DNA of 64,000 nucleotides from assembly GCF_014648655.1 (NCBI RefSeq), contig NZ_BMRN01000002.1, forward strand, positions 248,001 through 312,000. Reading direction: 5' to 3'. The translations under genes were made by a program, and so were the position numbers. Shown one piece after another: positions 10,242 to 20,334 of the stretch. The notes below the pieces were generated by a model. The model ran no database searches, was not told the origin of the DNA, and was given only the letters and a program-made list of their open reading frames with translations. Each line of letters starts with the position of its first letter. The first letter of the stretch is position 1. The DNA is from Streptomyces atratus. GTDB lineage: Bacteria > Actinomycetota > Actinomycetes > Streptomycetales > Streptomycetaceae.

Positions 10242-11438
10242 TTATCCGGTCAGGGCCCTGTCCACCAGCCGGAGCGCGGCCAGGTCCTGGGCGTCCTGTG
10301 CCGGGTCGCCCATCCGCAGGGTGAACGTGGCGCTGGTCGCGGCCCGCGCACCGTCCGGCGTCACCCCGCTCTCGGAGACGATCCCCAGATGGGTTCCGCC
10401 GTGGAACCAGATCCCGCCGCTCCTCCCGGCCACCGGGCGCCAGGCGATGCCCAGTCCGTAACGGACCCCCGGCGCGGCACTCCAGTCCTCGGCCACGACC
10501 GTCTCCTTCATCGCGGCCAGCTGGGCCGGGTGCAGCAGCCGGCCGCTCATCAGGGCGCGCAGGAAGACACCGTGGTCGTGGGTGGTGCTGATGACGGAGC
10601 CGTCCGCCCCGCCGCCGGAGGCCAGCGTCGTGTCGGTGGGCCGGGCGCAGCCGGGGAACCAGGTGTACGCGGTGGCCGTGGGGCGGGGCACGTACGGCGA
10701 GGTTCCCGGCGTGAACGTGTGGCGCAGGCCCAGGGGTCCGATGATCCGGTCGTGGATCTCCTGCGCCCAGGAGTTTCCGGTCACCTGCTCGATGATCAGG
10801 CCCGCCACCACGTAGTTGGTGTTGGAGTAGCCCCAGCGCCGTTCCCGGGCGGGGTGTTCGGCGTTCGGTACCCACAGGGGCGGCCGACTCAGGGCCGCCT
10901 TCAGCTGGTCCTCGGGGGCCGTGGTGCGGAACCGCGATCGGTGGTAGCCGTCCGGGGTGAACGCATCGGCCGAGTCCGGTGAGACGGCGAGATAGTCGTT
11001 CAGCCCGCTGGTCTGGCGCAGCAGATTGGCGACCGTGATCCTGCGGCCGTCGTTGCCGTTGCCCCGCACGGCGCCGGGCAGCCACCGCTCGACGGTGTCC
11101 GTGAGCGCGAGCCGCCCCTCGCCGGCCAGTTGGAGGGCGAGCGTGGCCGTGAAGGTCTTGGTGTCGCTGCCGATCCGGTAGTAGGCGTCCCGGGGGACCG
11201 GGTGGTGCGGGGCCCGCAGGTCGGCTGATCCGGCGCGGGCCGTCGTCCGGCTGCGGGCGCTCTGCACCTCGGCCAGTACGCCGGTGGCGCCGGTGGCCCA
11301 GATCGCGTCCACATCGCTCTGGAGACGGCTGCGGAGCCCGGGGGCGCGGTGGGGTGCGGCGGCCGTCGCCGCGGGTCCGGACGCTCCGGTGAGCAGGGCC
11401 GCTGCCGTGGCCGCCAGGCCCGTACGTCTGCTGATCAC
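10242..11438 (-). CDS. Secreted serine hydrolase (beta-lactamase/DD-peptidase family, class C-like)
   Basis: 398 residues. The GTG overlaps the upstream gene's stop (GTGA), with GGGGAGG before it. A twin-arginine-like signal peptide (SRRTGLAATAAALLTG) is cleaved near residue 28. Serine beta-lactamase-fold motifs are present: S91-x-x-K94 in GSDTKTF, Y-S-N in GYSNTNYVVAG, and HGG in WFHGGTHLG in place of KTG. The Q/V-rich segments (TLALQLAGEGRLALTDTVE, NLLRQTSGLNDY) match Streptomyces R61-like DD-carboxypeptidases and class C-like esterases. It could be a D-Ala-D-Ala peptidase, an esterase or a beta-lactamase relative; motifs alone do not decide. It probably shares a transcript with the TAP-like hydrolase. 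Confidence 0.8.
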   Translation of the reverse strand: MISRRTGLAATAAALLTGASGPAATAAAPHRAPGLRSRLQSDVDAIWATGATGVLAEVQSARSRTTARAGSADLRAPHHPVPRDAYYRIGSDTKTFTATLALQLAGEGRLALTDTVERWLPGAVRGNGNDGRRITVANLLRQTSGLNDYLAVSPDSADAFTPDGYHRSRFRTTAPEDQLKAALSRPPLWVPNAEHPARERRWGYSNTNYVVAGLIIEQVTGNSWAQEIHDRIIGPLGLRHTFTPGTSPYVPRPTATAYTWFPGCARPTDTTLASGGGADGSVISTTHDHGVFLRALMSGRLLHPAQLAAMKETVVAEDWSAAPGVRYGLGIAWRPVAGRSGGIWFHGGTHLGIVSESGVTPDGARAATSATFTLRMGDPAQDAQDLAALRLVDRALTG

Positions 11439-12967
11439 CGGTCCTCCCCGGTGCGGGGGCAGGTCAGGTCGGCGCCGGGCAGCGTGCCGTCGCGCAGATA
11501 GTCGTTGACGGCTCTGTCGGCGCAGGGGACGGGGGTGAGGCCGTCGAGTCCGCGCCCGTAGACCCCGTGCGAGCGGATGTCCGCCGTCACCAGCCGTGAA
11601 CCGGTCAGCCGGTGGTGCAGAGCCAATGCCCCTTCGTACGGGACGTTGTTGTCGCGCCGGGCCTGGAGCATCAGTACGGGTACGTCGTTGCCGATCACCG
11701 TGGCGGGCTCACGGGATGTGCTCGTCCAGAACGCGCACGGGGCCATCATGCTGTTGACGATCGGGCCGAAGACGGGCTGGGTGGCGCGGCTGCGCTCCAT
11801 GTTCTTCCAGTACGTCTCCGGGTTCTTCGGCCAGCCACCGGCCGGCCAGCCGTTGTCGCCGCACATGAAGAGGGCCCCGCCCAGCATGCTGTCCGCCAGC
11901 TCGGGCGACGCGAGCAGTTCGAGCATGGCGGCGAGCTCCGGGCCGGGCTCGACCGGCCTGCCCGCGGCGGCATCGGTCAGGTCGCGCACTGTACCGGCGA
12001 GCGCCGGGTCGTACTCCTCGTGCTGGATGAGCTGCCTCAGCACCAGCCGCAGCAACGGCGCGTCGAGCCGGATGCCGGAGACGGTGACCGGGCGCTGCTC
12101 GGCCCCGTCGAGCAACTTCTGGACATTCGACCGCACTTGGGCGGGCGTCCTGCCGAGCCGGTAGGTGCCGTCGTGCCGTGCGGTCCATCCGGCCCAGGCG
12201 TCCAGTGCCTCTTCGAGCGGCTTGCCCGCCCGCTGGAAGAGTTCGTACTGGGTGGCCGTCGGGTCGGTCGAGGAGTCGATGACGATGCGGTCGGCGCGGC
12301 GGGGGAACATCTGGGTGTAGACGGCGCCCAGATCGGCGCCGTACGAGACGCCGTAGTACGACAGCCTGCGCTCGCCCAGCGCCGCGCGGATCGCGTCCAT
12401 GTCGCGGGCGACGTTCCTGGACGTGGCGTGCGGGAGGAGCCGTGCATTGTCCCCGTGCTCCCGGCAGCGGTGTGCGGTGTCGCGGGCGGACCGTACCGAC
12501 TGTTCGAAGTCCTTGCGGCGGGTCGTGGTCGGGCCGGGCGTGGGCGGCGGGGCGGCGGGGTCGCAGGCGATGGGGGTGGACTCGCCGAGGAAGCGGGGAT
12601 CGAAGCCGATCAGGTCGTAGCGGTCCGCCACATCCTTCAACGCGGGCCGCAGATAGAGGGTGCCGGCGAGTCCGGTGCCGCCCGGACCGCCCGGATTCGA
12701 CAGCAGGATGCCCCGCCGCTTGCCGTGCTTCGGGTCGGCCTTGATGCGGGAGACCGCGATCCGGATCGTCGGGCCGCCGGGATCGGAGTAGTCGAGGGGA
12801 ACGGTCACCTTCGCGCACTGCGCGCCCGCCTCGTTCAGTTCCTGCTGCTGCGGCGAGCAGGGGCCCCAGACGAGCCGCTGGTGGGCGGGGGCGGCCGACG
12901 CGGGCACACTGCCCGCGAGTAAGCAGGTCAGGCCCAGGCCGGCGGTGACCAGTGAGGCGACGCGCAT
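11435..12967 (-). CDS. Secreted alpha/beta-hydrolase, TAP-like (tripeptidyl aminopeptidase family)
   Basis: 510 residues; GAGGAGC lies just before the ATG. A Sec signal peptide is cleaved after VPASA near residue 26. The alpha/beta-hydrolase core shows the oxyanion region NPGGPGGTG, a nucleophile elbow GVSYGA, and near the C-terminus a TAP-like domain with the acidic residue in QARRDNNVPYEGA and the His in RSHGVYGRG. This is the organisation of Streptomyces tripeptidyl aminopeptidases and SlpD/E-type exported hydrolases, which trim N-terminal peptides from secreted proteins. Substrate is not readable. It is the first gene of a two-gene operon; its stop overlaps the next start. Confidence 0.85.
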   Translation of the reverse strand: MRVASLVTAGLGLTCLLAGSVPASAAPAHQRLVWGPCSPQQQELNEAGAQCAKVTVPLDYSDPGGPTIRIAVSRIKADPKHGKRRGILLSNPGGPGGTGLAGTLYLRPALKDVADRYDLIGFDPRFLGESTPIACDPAAPPPTPGPTTTRRKDFEQSVRSARDTAHRCREHGDNARLLPHATSRNVARDMDAIRAALGERRLSYYGVSYGADLGAVYTQMFPRRADRIVIDSSTDPTATQYELFQRAGKPLEEALDAWAGWTARHDGTYRLGRTPAQVRSNVQKLLDGAEQRPVTVSGIRLDAPLLRLVLRQLIQHEEYDPALAGTVRDLTDAAAGRPVEPGPELAAMLELLASPELADSMLGGALFMCGDNGWPAGGWPKNPETYWKNMERSRATQPVFGPIVNSMMAPCAFWTSTSREPATVIGNDVPVLMLQARRDNNVPYEGALALHHRLTGSRLVTADIRSHGVYGRGLDGLTPVPCADRAVNDYLRDGTLPGADLTCPRTGEDR

Positions 12968-13079
12968 TGTGCTCCTCGGATCAGGTGGATGACTCCCGCA
13001 CGACGCTAGGGGGGTACGCGGCGCGGGAACATCGGGCCACCCGGCCGAAGCGACCTGGGGTCAGCACCACCAACTGCCG

Positions 13080-14042
13080 TCACGGGCGCGGCTGGTCGTC
13101 CGGCCAGACCCCGATGTGGTCCTGTTCCAGTTCCAGCATCACGCGGTGTTCCATCCCGAGCGCCTCCGTGTAGTCGGCGGGCAGTTGCAGCCGGCCCGCG
13201 CGGTCGAGCATCGCGTACTCGCGGGCCACTTGTGACTCCAGGCCCGTCGCCGCGTCGACCTCGGTGCGGCGCAGCACCTCGGAGGACGTACGGCCGTCAC
13301 GGATGGCGACCGTGCGGCGCACCTCGCTCGCCACCGCCTGGTCGTGCGTGACGATCACGATCGTGGTGCCGAGCTCCTCGTTGGCGCGGCGGAACGCGGC
13401 GAAGACCCGCTCGCCGGAGGCCGAGTCGAGTTCACCGGTCGGTTCGTCGGCGAGCAGCACCGACGGATTGTTGGCGAGCGCGACGGCGATCGCCACCCGC
13501 TGCTGCTGGCCGCCGGAGAGCTGCTGCGGGCGCCGGTCGCGGCACTCCTCCAGCCCCAGCATCCGCAGCAACGACTCGGCGCGCTCGGTCCGTTCACGGC
13601 CCCGGCCCCGGCCGCGCAGCTGCATCGGCAGGGTGATGTTCTGTGCGGCGGTGAGGTACGGGAGCAGATTCCGGGCCGTCTGCTGCCAGACGAACCCGAC
13701 GATGTCCCGGCGGTAGCGGAGCCGTTGCTTCGGCCCCATCGACAGCAGATCGCACCCCGCGACCTTCGCCGACCCGGCCGTGGGCACATCGAGGCCCGCC
13801 AGGATGTTCATCAGGGTCGACTTGCCACTGCCGGACGCACCGACCAGGGCCATCAACTCGCCCTCGGTGACCAGCAGATCGAGGCCCTGGAGGGCCTGCA
13901 CCTCCACCCCGTCCGCGGAAAAGATGCGGACCAGCCGGTCGCAGGCGATCAGCGCGTCGTGCCCGTAGGAGGGCCGGTCGCGGCGTGCGGTGGCCCGCTG
14001 TTCGAGCTCGGCCAGCGTGGTGTCGGTGGACGGCGACGTCAT
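13080..14042 (-). CDS. ABC transporter ATP-binding subunit, MacB/LolD-like
   Basis: 320 residues. Walker A GASGSGKST, Q-loop VWQQTARNLLPYL, signature LSGGQQQR, Walker B VLLADEPTGELDS and H-loop THDQ are all intact. About 40 extra N-terminal residues precede the cassette, and a ~75-residue C-terminal extension (QLPADYTEALGMEHRVMLEL) follows it. The ATG overlaps the stop of the permease gene upstream (ATGA). The LolD/MacB-like type works with FtsX-fold permeases, which drive extracytoplasmic mechanical work or efflux rather than classical import. The partners are the two large permeases encoded upstream. Confidence 0.88.
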   Translation of the reverse strand: MTSPSTDTTLAELEQRATARRDRPSYGHDALIACDRLVRIFSADGVEVQALQGLDLLVTEGELMALVGASGSGKSTLMNILAGLDVPTAGSAKVAGCDLLSMGPKQRLRYRRDIVGFVWQQTARNLLPYLTAAQNITLPMQLRGRGRGRERTERAESLLRMLGLEECRDRRPQQLSGGQQQRVAIAVALANNPSVLLADEPTGELDSASGERVFAAFRRANEELGTTIVIVTHDQAVASEVRRTVAIRDGRTSSEVLRRTEVDAATGLESQVAREYAMLDRAGRLQLPADYTEALGMEHRVMLELEQDHIGVWPDDQPRP

Positions 14043-16846
14043 CGGGGGTCTCCTGCCCTGAGTTCGGTGATCGGTCCGCGGCTTCCGGCCCACCAGGCCT
14101 GGACGGCGGCCACGGCGGCGGTGAGGACGACCACGCCGAGCGCCGGAAGCGTCAGCGACCACGGGTCGGCCCGCAGCGAGGCGGTGTCGTCTGCGCCGGC
14201 TTCCGGCCCGGCGGAGAGAGCCAGGCTCACCAGGTCGACGCCCGGCGCCAGCAGGGCGGTCGTCGCCCATCCGACGAGCAGCCCGCCGACGGCGGCCAGC
14301 AGCGCCTGCGGCATCGCTTCGAGGCCGAGGAGCCGTCTGCCCTGCCGGGAGGTGAGCCCCATGGTCCGCAGCCGGGCCAGCAGGGCGGTGCGTTCCGGCG
14401 CGGTCTGCAGCAGCGACAGCAGAACGGCGAGCAGGGCGTAGCCCGCGCCGGCCGCGATCGCCGCCGCGTAGATCTTCTCGGCGCCCCGCTGCATGGGGGT
14501 GTCGGCGAACGCCTCGCGTGCCTCGGAGCGCAGCCGCACGGAGACGTCCTTGCCCGCGTGGTGCGCTGCCGTGAGCAGTGCCTTCGCGTCCGGGGAGCCG
14601 CCCGTGACCAGCAGGGTGTTGGTCTGCCGGCGGGTGAGCGACGCGGCGTCGACGATCAGGAAGTCGCTGTCGGAGACGGCGGGAGTGCGGGTGACGGTAC
14701 CCGCCACCCGCACCGTGAAGTTCCCGGCCGCCGCGGAGAGGTCACGCGGCTGGTGGCCGAGCCGCTCGGCGACGGACGGCGAGGCGATGACGGGCAGCAC
14801 CGGGTCCTTCGTCGGTGCGGACTTCTTCGCTGCCGCGGAGGCCCTCAACCGGTCGGCGGGGAAAGCCCCGAGGCCGGTCGCGCGGGCCAGCCGGGCATAC
14901 GTCGCCGGGTCGACGCCCACCAGGGTGGCGTCCTTCGTGCGCTGGTCCCCGGTCCCGTCGGCCGGCAGCACCACGTCGTACTCGATCTGTACACGCGCCA
15001 CCTCCCGCACGCCGTCCGCTTTCCCTACCTCCCGGACCAGGCGGTCCGGCAGCGGCACGGAGTGGCCCGGGCCGCTGATCCGGGCGTCCGCGCCGATCGC
15101 GCGCGCCGCCGCGTCGTCCCGCGCGTCCGCGATGCCTGCGAGCACCGAGCCGCCGAACGCCGCCGTGGTCAGCGCGATCAGCAGCGCGAGCAGTGGCAGC
15201 GTGCCGCCCGCCGAGGTGCGCCCGGCGCGGGCCAGCGACAGGAATCCGACCGCGCCGCGCCGCCGGGCGACGGAGCGCGAGGCGAGACGCAGCGGCAGCG
15301 GAAGGAGCCGTACGAGGACCAGGGCGGCGATCAGACCGACGAGTACGGGGGCGGCGCTGACCAGCAGATCGCCGCCGGAGCCCGTACCGCGTCGGCGCAG
15401 GGCGACGACCGCGCCGACGGCCAGCACCAGCAGGGTGAGTTCGGCGACCGTGCGCTGCCGCGACGGTCGGGTGTCCATCAGGTCGTCGCGGGCTCCGTGC
15501 AGCCGCGCCCTGCGGTGCGGCAGCGCCGTACACAGCGGCAGGGCGACGCAGACCAGTACGGCGACGGCGACCGCGCCGGTGACCGAGGGCCACAGCCGGG
15601 CGTCCCCGACGGACAGTACGGCGATCAGCAGACCCAGCGCCGCCGCGGGCACCGTGGTCACCACCGTCTCGGCGAGCAGCCGGCCGCCGATGCCGAGCAA
15701 GGATCCGCCGCGTGAGCGCATCAGTGCCAGTTCGCTGCGGCGCCGGCCGCCCATCAGCCCGATGGTCATCAGCAGGACGACGGCGGCGACGGCTCCGATG
15801 CCCACGGCGGCGACCATGACGACCGGGCCGATCGCCTGACGCAGGGTGTCGTACCTGGTGAGGATGGTGTCCAGGTCGGTCGTGAGCGCGGCGTTGTCGC
15901 CGGCCACCGCACGCAGGTTCACCAGTCCCGGACCGCCCTCCAGCGAGGCGATCGACGAGCGCAGGGCCGCCACGTCGGTGACGGTGAGGGGGGAGGCGTC
16001 CGGTGGGATCCGCCAGAACGCCTCCGGCTGACCGGCGGTGGCGAGCAGCGCGGGCGCGGCGTCCGGCGGCAGCAGGACAGCCGCGATCCAGTAGTAACGC
16101 GGGATGTCATTCGTCGGTTTGGCCACCAGGGACGGGGTCCGGAGCAGCGGCTGGACCGACCAGTAGGCGGCCGCAGGACGCTTTGGGGTGACGATGCCGG
16201 TGATGCGCACGGTCAGCGGTGTTCCGCCCTGCGTCGGTACGGAGATGGCCGAGCCGACCTTGATCCGCAGGGCTTTCGCGGTCTCCTCGGTGACGGCGCC
16301 CTCCACCTCCGGCGTGCCCGCCGTGACCGTGCCGTGGATGGCGGGCCAGGTCCCGGCGTGCAGGGTGGCGTGGTCCGGGAGGTCCGACAGGGTCGAGTAG
16401 GTCAGCTCGGGGTCGATGAGGGACGGCCGGGGCAGCCAGCCCTCCTGCGCGGAGATCGGTTTCCCGGTGTGGAAGCCGTACGCGGACTGGGCGGTGTCGG
16501 GCCGCACCACGTCGGGCAGCCCGGACAGCACCGTGCGATGGACGGACGCCAGCGACGCCGCACTCACCGCTTTCTCACGCAGGGGCTGGGGCACCTGCAG
16601 ATCGGGCTGCGGCGTGCTCAGCTCCAGCACACTGAGCCGGGGGTCCGCGGCGGCGATGTCACGGCGCAGCCCCTCGTTCTCGTAACGGTCGACGGCACGC
16701 GGGAAAGCGGCGGCGAGGAACGTCGTCAGCAGCACCAGCAGCCCGAGCGCCCAAGCCGTGCCGGGAGCGGTACGCAGCCGGGTACGGACCCAGGGCGCAC
16801 AGGCGGCGGCGGGGGCGCGACGGTCTCGAACGGAACGCGCACTCAT
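14039..16846 (-). CDS. Large FtsX-like ABC permease
   Basis: 935 residues, ATG one base after the stop of the other permease. One N-terminal helix (TAWALGLLVLLTTFLAAAFP) is followed by a ~290-residue extracytoplasmic domain, a helix cluster near VVMVAAVGIGAVAAVVLLMT, further helices in the middle, a second extracytoplasmic region, and a C-terminal helix cluster (YAAAIAAGAGYALLAVLLSL and PWSLTLPALGVVVLTAAVAA). Two FtsX-type blocks in one chain is the organisation of duplicated MacB-like permeases. The substrate is unknown. It shares an operon with the ATPase and a second, larger permease. Confidence 0.82.
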   Translation of the reverse strand: MSARSVRDRRAPAAACAPWVRTRLRTAPGTAWALGLLVLLTTFLAAAFPRAVDRYENEGLRRDIAAADPRLSVLELSTPQPDLQVPQPLREKAVSAASLASVHRTVLSGLPDVVRPDTAQSAYGFHTGKPISAQEGWLPRPSLIDPELTYSTLSDLPDHATLHAGTWPAIHGTVTAGTPEVEGAVTEETAKALRIKVGSAISVPTQGGTPLTVRITGIVTPKRPAAAYWSVQPLLRTPSLVAKPTNDIPRYYWIAAVLLPPDAAPALLATAGQPEAFWRIPPDASPLTVTDVAALRSSIASLEGGPGLVNLRAVAGDNAALTTDLDTILTRYDTLRQAIGPVVMVAAVGIGAVAAVVLLMTIGLMGGRRRSELALMRSRGGSLLGIGGRLLAETVVTTVPAAALGLLIAVLSVGDARLWPSVTGAVAVAVLVCVALPLCTALPHRRARLHGARDDLMDTRPSRQRTVAELTLLVLAVGAVVALRRRGTGSGGDLLVSAAPVLVGLIAALVLVRLLPLPLRLASRSVARRRGAVGFLSLARAGRTSAGGTLPLLALLIALTTAAFGGSVLAGIADARDDAAARAIGADARISGPGHSVPLPDRLVREVGKADGVREVARVQIEYDVVLPADGTGDQRTKDATLVGVDPATYARLARATGLGAFPADRLRASAAAKKSAPTKDPVLPVIASPSVAERLGHQPRDLSAAAGNFTVRVAGTVTRTPAVSDSDFLIVDAASLTRRQTNTLLVTGGSPDAKALLTAAHHAGKDVSVRLRSEAREAFADTPMQRGAEKIYAAAIAAGAGYALLAVLLSLLQTAPERTALLARLRTMGLTSRQGRRLLGLEAMPQALLAAVGGLLVGWATTALLAPGVDLVSLALSAGPEAGADDTASLRADPWSLTLPALGVVVLTAAVAAVQAWWAGSRGPITELRAGDPR

Positions 16847-16847
16847 G

Positions 16848-19800
16848 TCAGTTGTCCCCCTGGTGGCGCAGCGAGGTCGCGGGGTCGGCGCCGCGCAGGG
16901 CGAGAAACACGACGATCAGCAGCGGCAGCGCGGCGACACCCGCCAGCAACGCGGCCACCTGCCCGGCCGGCAACTGCACCAGCACCGGGGGCACCGGCGC
17001 GGTGGCCTGCCCGGTCAGCACGATGAGCGGCACGACGGCGCGGTTCAGTACAGCCCCGAGCGCGGCCCCGACCAGCAGCGCGATCGCGATCAGCACGCCC
17101 TGCTCGGCGGCGATCATCCGGGTCAGCCGTCGGCGCGGCGTCCCCAGCGCCCGCAGGACGGCGAACTCGGCGGTCCGCTCGCGCTGCGCGCCGACGGCGC
17201 TCACCGCGAAGCCGACCGCGGCCAGGGCCGCAGCGACGACCGCCACCGCGGGCAGCGCGGACTGCGGCCCGGCGCCCAGCGGATCGCTGACCAGCTCCCG
17301 CGCGATCTCGTCGCGCACCTCGACCTGAGCCGGATCGGTGTAGGGCTGTGCCCGCAGCGTGGCGGCGACCTTTTCGGCCTCTCCGGGGGCGGTGCTCAGC
17401 CACCACTCGACGGGGGCGAGCACGGCGCCCGGACGGTGCGCGAGGACCTGGCCGACGGCCCTGAGGTCGAGCAGCAGCGCGCCGCCGTCCCGGGCCCGGT
17501 CGGAGCCGGTGAAGGAGGCATCGGCCCCGGTACCGGGGCCCGTGGTCGGCAGCCGGCGCACCGCTTTCAGGATCTTCACCCGGACCTTCTCACCGGCCAG
17601 CGTGACATCGACGCTCTGCCCCTCCTTCGCCCCGGCGGCCCTCAGATACGCGTCGGTGGCGACGGCGTTCAGCGCCGGGGCCCGGGGACGGAGCGCGGCG
17701 GCCCGTACGGAGAAGGAATGCGTCGCATCCATCGGGTCCATGCTCGAGCCGGTGTCGTATCCGAAGGCCAGCACGCTCTTCGCGGAGACCGTCGCGTGCA
17801 CCGGATCGCCGGGCTGCTCCCCATCGGATCCGGCGGCGGTCTGCGTGGCGTCCCAGGCGAACCCGTCGGGCACCGGGACCGCCTGTTCGGTGCCGTCGGC
17901 CATCACGGTCCTGAGGGCGCCGATGTCGACCCGGTGGGACTCGCTCCGGCCGGTCGGCGGGTTGCCGTCCAGCTCGAACCCGGTCACCGCGAGATCACCC
18001 GCGGCTGCCACCGCGAACGTGAACGGATGCGTTTTCCCGTCGACGGGTATGGCTCCGGCCGGTATCCGGTACGGGAAGCCGTAACGATCCTCCAGCAGCA
18101 CGGTGACGAGTGGCGCGGTGCCGGACGGCGACGGCCGCGCGGGCGCCCCGGCCACCGTGATCCGCACGTCGAACCGGACCTGTTCGCTGCGCTGCGGCAA
18201 CAGCAGCCCGGCCCGTGCGGTCCTCGGCGGGGCGAGCGAGTCGAACAGCCGCTCCCGCGGCCCGTCGTCGAGGTCGCCGCGCATCAGCATCCGCTCGTCG
18301 GCGTGCGCGGTGTCCAGGGCGAGGATCTCGGCGGTGCGTTCACCGGAGAGATCCAAGGTCGTACGGAACGCGGGCGCCGCCTGCCGTACGCCCGGCAGCC
18401 GCGCGTACGCGCCCGCCTTCGCCGGATCGTCCTCGACACTGCCCACCACGCGCACCGACGCACCGACCCTGAAGTCCGCCTGGTCGCCCTGCGAACGGTC
18501 CCAGGAGGCGCGCTGTCCGATCGCCAGCATGCCCATGGCGACCGACAGGACCAGCAGCAGCACCGGCCCTGCATTGCGCAGTGGGCGCCGGCTGAACTGC
18601 CAGCCGGCCAGTGCCGTGATCAGCCCCCGGCCGCCCGCCGCACGGCGCTCCGCGAGCCGGGCCGCGGGCGGCAGCAGACGCAGTGTCAGTACGGTGCCCG
18701 CGAGCAGCAGCAGGGCGGGAGCCGCGACGAGCAGCGGATCGACGCCGAGACCGCCCTGCCGGTCACCGCTCAGCGCGCCGCCGCCGGAGCCCGTGGTCTG
18801 ACGGTCGAGCTGCCAGTAGGCCACCGCCGCGATCACCAGCAGACCGATGTCGGCGCCCGCCCGGAGCGGCGCGGGCAGCGCGGCGGCACGGCGGGAACGA
18901 CGCTCCCCGGCACCGGCCGCCAGCGCGGGCGCCACGACGGCCAGCGCACACGTCAGCGCGGCGACGGCGGAGACCAGCCACACGGTGGCGGTCGCGCCCC
19001 CGTCGAGCCGCAGCCCGATCCGGGACAGCGCGCCGCGGTCCGCGAGCAGCCGGGTCAGCGGCCCGGCGAGCAGCGGGGCGAGGAGCGCCGCGGGCAGCGC
19101 GAGCAACAGCGCCTCGACGGCGGCGAGCGCGGTGACGCGTCCGCGCGATCCGCCGCGGGCCCGCAGCAGCCGGGTCTCCCCGTCGCGCTCACTGCTCAGC
19201 AGCCGGGCCACCAGCAGCAGCGCGTAACCGGCGAGTATCACCAACTGGACGGCCACGATCATCAGCGTCGAGCGGGAGACCAGCAGCGCCCGGTCGATCT
19301 GCTCCAGTACCTGGGGGAGTGAGGTCCGCACGGTGGCCCCGCTCCTGAAACCGGGGGCGGCCTGCAGCTTCTTCGGAGCGGTCGTGGCGGCGCTGTGCAG
19401 CGACGCAGTCCGGCCCGTGGTGACGGTGCGGAAATCTGCGGTTGCCAGCCAGGACATCGTGCCGGAGCTCATCCGTCCGGAACCGAGCACGGCAGGGTCG
19501 GTGAGCAGCGGACCGTACGTCGTGAAGGCGACCTTGCGGATGCCGCGCCCGCCGAGTTCGTCCAACTGCCAGTACGGGTCGGCCTGGTCGGACGCCTCGT
19601 ACACGCCGGTGATCAGGACGCGCACCGGCTTGTCGTCCAGCCGGTCGGTGAGGGTGAGCCGCGAACCGGGCCGCAGCTTCAGGACCCCGGCGGCGGTGTG
19701 CGGCAGGGCGACCTGGACGGGATCGCCGGACCTTCCGTTCCCGGCCGCGGGCATGCGGCCCGCGGTCAGCCGGACACGGCTGCGGTCGAGCGCGGCGAAG

Positions 19801-20162
19801 TGGGTGAGGTCCGGGTCGCCGCCCCGGACGCCCGAAGCCTGTGGACCGTCCGGCAGTGCGTACGAACCCGACGTCTCCAGGGTCCGGACGGTCACGGGCA
19901 GGCCGTCGAAGGCGTCGCGGGCGGTTCTCCGCGCGGTCGCGTCGGCCGCGTCCCGCTGCGCGGGCATCACCTGCGCAGACACGACGAGGGAGGCGGCGGA
20001 CGCCGACCGATGCGTGAGGGCGTGGCGCAGCGCCGCGTCGCCGACGGAGCCGGAGAACGCGGTGAGCGCGGCCAGTACCGAGGCGGTGAGCAGGATCGCG
20101 AGGACAGCGGCGGCGAGCAGGAGCCGATAGGCCCTCACCCGGAGAAAGACAAACCCCGTCAC
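16848..20162 (-). CDS. Very large FtsX-like ABC permease (first gene of the operon)
   Basis: 1,104 residues with a GTG start. It has the same architecture as the downstream permease: an N-terminal helix (YRLLLAAAVLAILLTASVLAAL), large extracytoplasmic domains at about residues 60-290 and 560-900, a central helix cluster (TLMIVAVQLVILAGYALLLV onward) and a C-terminal FtsX block (LPAVAVVAAALAAVGFAVSA, then three helices). Only the ATPase is shared, so the transporter is probably a heterodimer of the two permeases on an ATPase dimer. No regulator gene adjoins. Similar giant pairs in actinobacteria are uncharacterised; efflux of antimicrobials or cell-wall work is possible but not shown. Confidence 0.8.
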   Translation of the reverse strand: MTGFVFLRVRAYRLLLAAAVLAILLTASVLAALTAFSGSVGDAALRHALTHRSASAASLVVSAQVMPAQRDAADATARRTARDAFDGLPVTVRTLETSGSYALPDGPQASGVRGGDPDLTHFAALDRSRVRLTAGRMPAAGNGRSGDPVQVALPHTAAGVLKLRPGSRLTLTDRLDDKPVRVLITGVYEASDQADPYWQLDELGGRGIRKVAFTTYGPLLTDPAVLGSGRMSSGTMSWLATADFRTVTTGRTASLHSAATTAPKKLQAAPGFRSGATVRTSLPQVLEQIDRALLVSRSTLMIVAVQLVILAGYALLLVARLLSSERDGETRLLRARGGSRGRVTALAAVEALLLALPAALLAPLLAGPLTRLLADRGALSRIGLRLDGGATATVWLVSAVAALTCALAVVAPALAAGAGERRSRRAAALPAPLRAGADIGLLVIAAVAYWQLDRQTTGSGGGALSGDRQGGLGVDPLLVAAPALLLLAGTVLTLRLLPPAARLAERRAAGGRGLITALAGWQFSRRPLRNAGPVLLLVLSVAMGMLAIGQRASWDRSQGDQADFRVGASVRVVGSVEDDPAKAGAYARLPGVRQAAPAFRTTLDLSGERTAEILALDTAHADERMLMRGDLDDGPRERLFDSLAPPRTARAGLLLPQRSEQVRFDVRITVAGAPARPSPSGTAPLVTVLLEDRYGFPYRIPAGAIPVDGKTHPFTFAVAAAGDLAVTGFELDGNPPTGRSESHRVDIGALRTVMADGTEQAVPVPDGFAWDATQTAAGSDGEQPGDPVHATVSAKSVLAFGYDTGSSMDPMDATHSFSVRAAALRPRAPALNAVATDAYLRAAGAKEGQSVDVTLAGEKVRVKILKAVRRLPTTGPGTGADASFTGSDRARDGGALLLDLRAVGQVLAHRPGAVLAPVEWWLSTAPGEAEKVAATLRAQPYTDPAQVEVRDEIARELVSDPLGAGPQSALPAVAVVAAALAAVGFAVSAVGAQRERTAEFAVLRALGTPRRRLTRMIAAEQGVLIAIALLVGAALGAVLNRAVVPLIVLTGQATAPVPPVLVQLPAGQVAALLAGVAALPLLIVVFLALRGADPATSLRHQGDN

Positions 20163-20334
20163 ACGTGCCCCCCTGGACCCTCACCGCACACACGCCCCCC
20201 GACGATGTAGGGATGCTTTCAGGAAGTACGTGCAGTTGGAAACCGCTTGTGAGTGCACCTTGATGGGATTGTGACCGTTAATCGGATACGGAGGAACGCA
20301 TTCCGCACCCGGTGCGGGGGACAAGGGTGTGTTC

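Noticed and set aside
16758..19322. An 854-codon plus-strand frame opposite the large permease
   Set aside because: Gln/Arg/Gly-rich antisense artefact; the opposite strand shows regular membrane helices.
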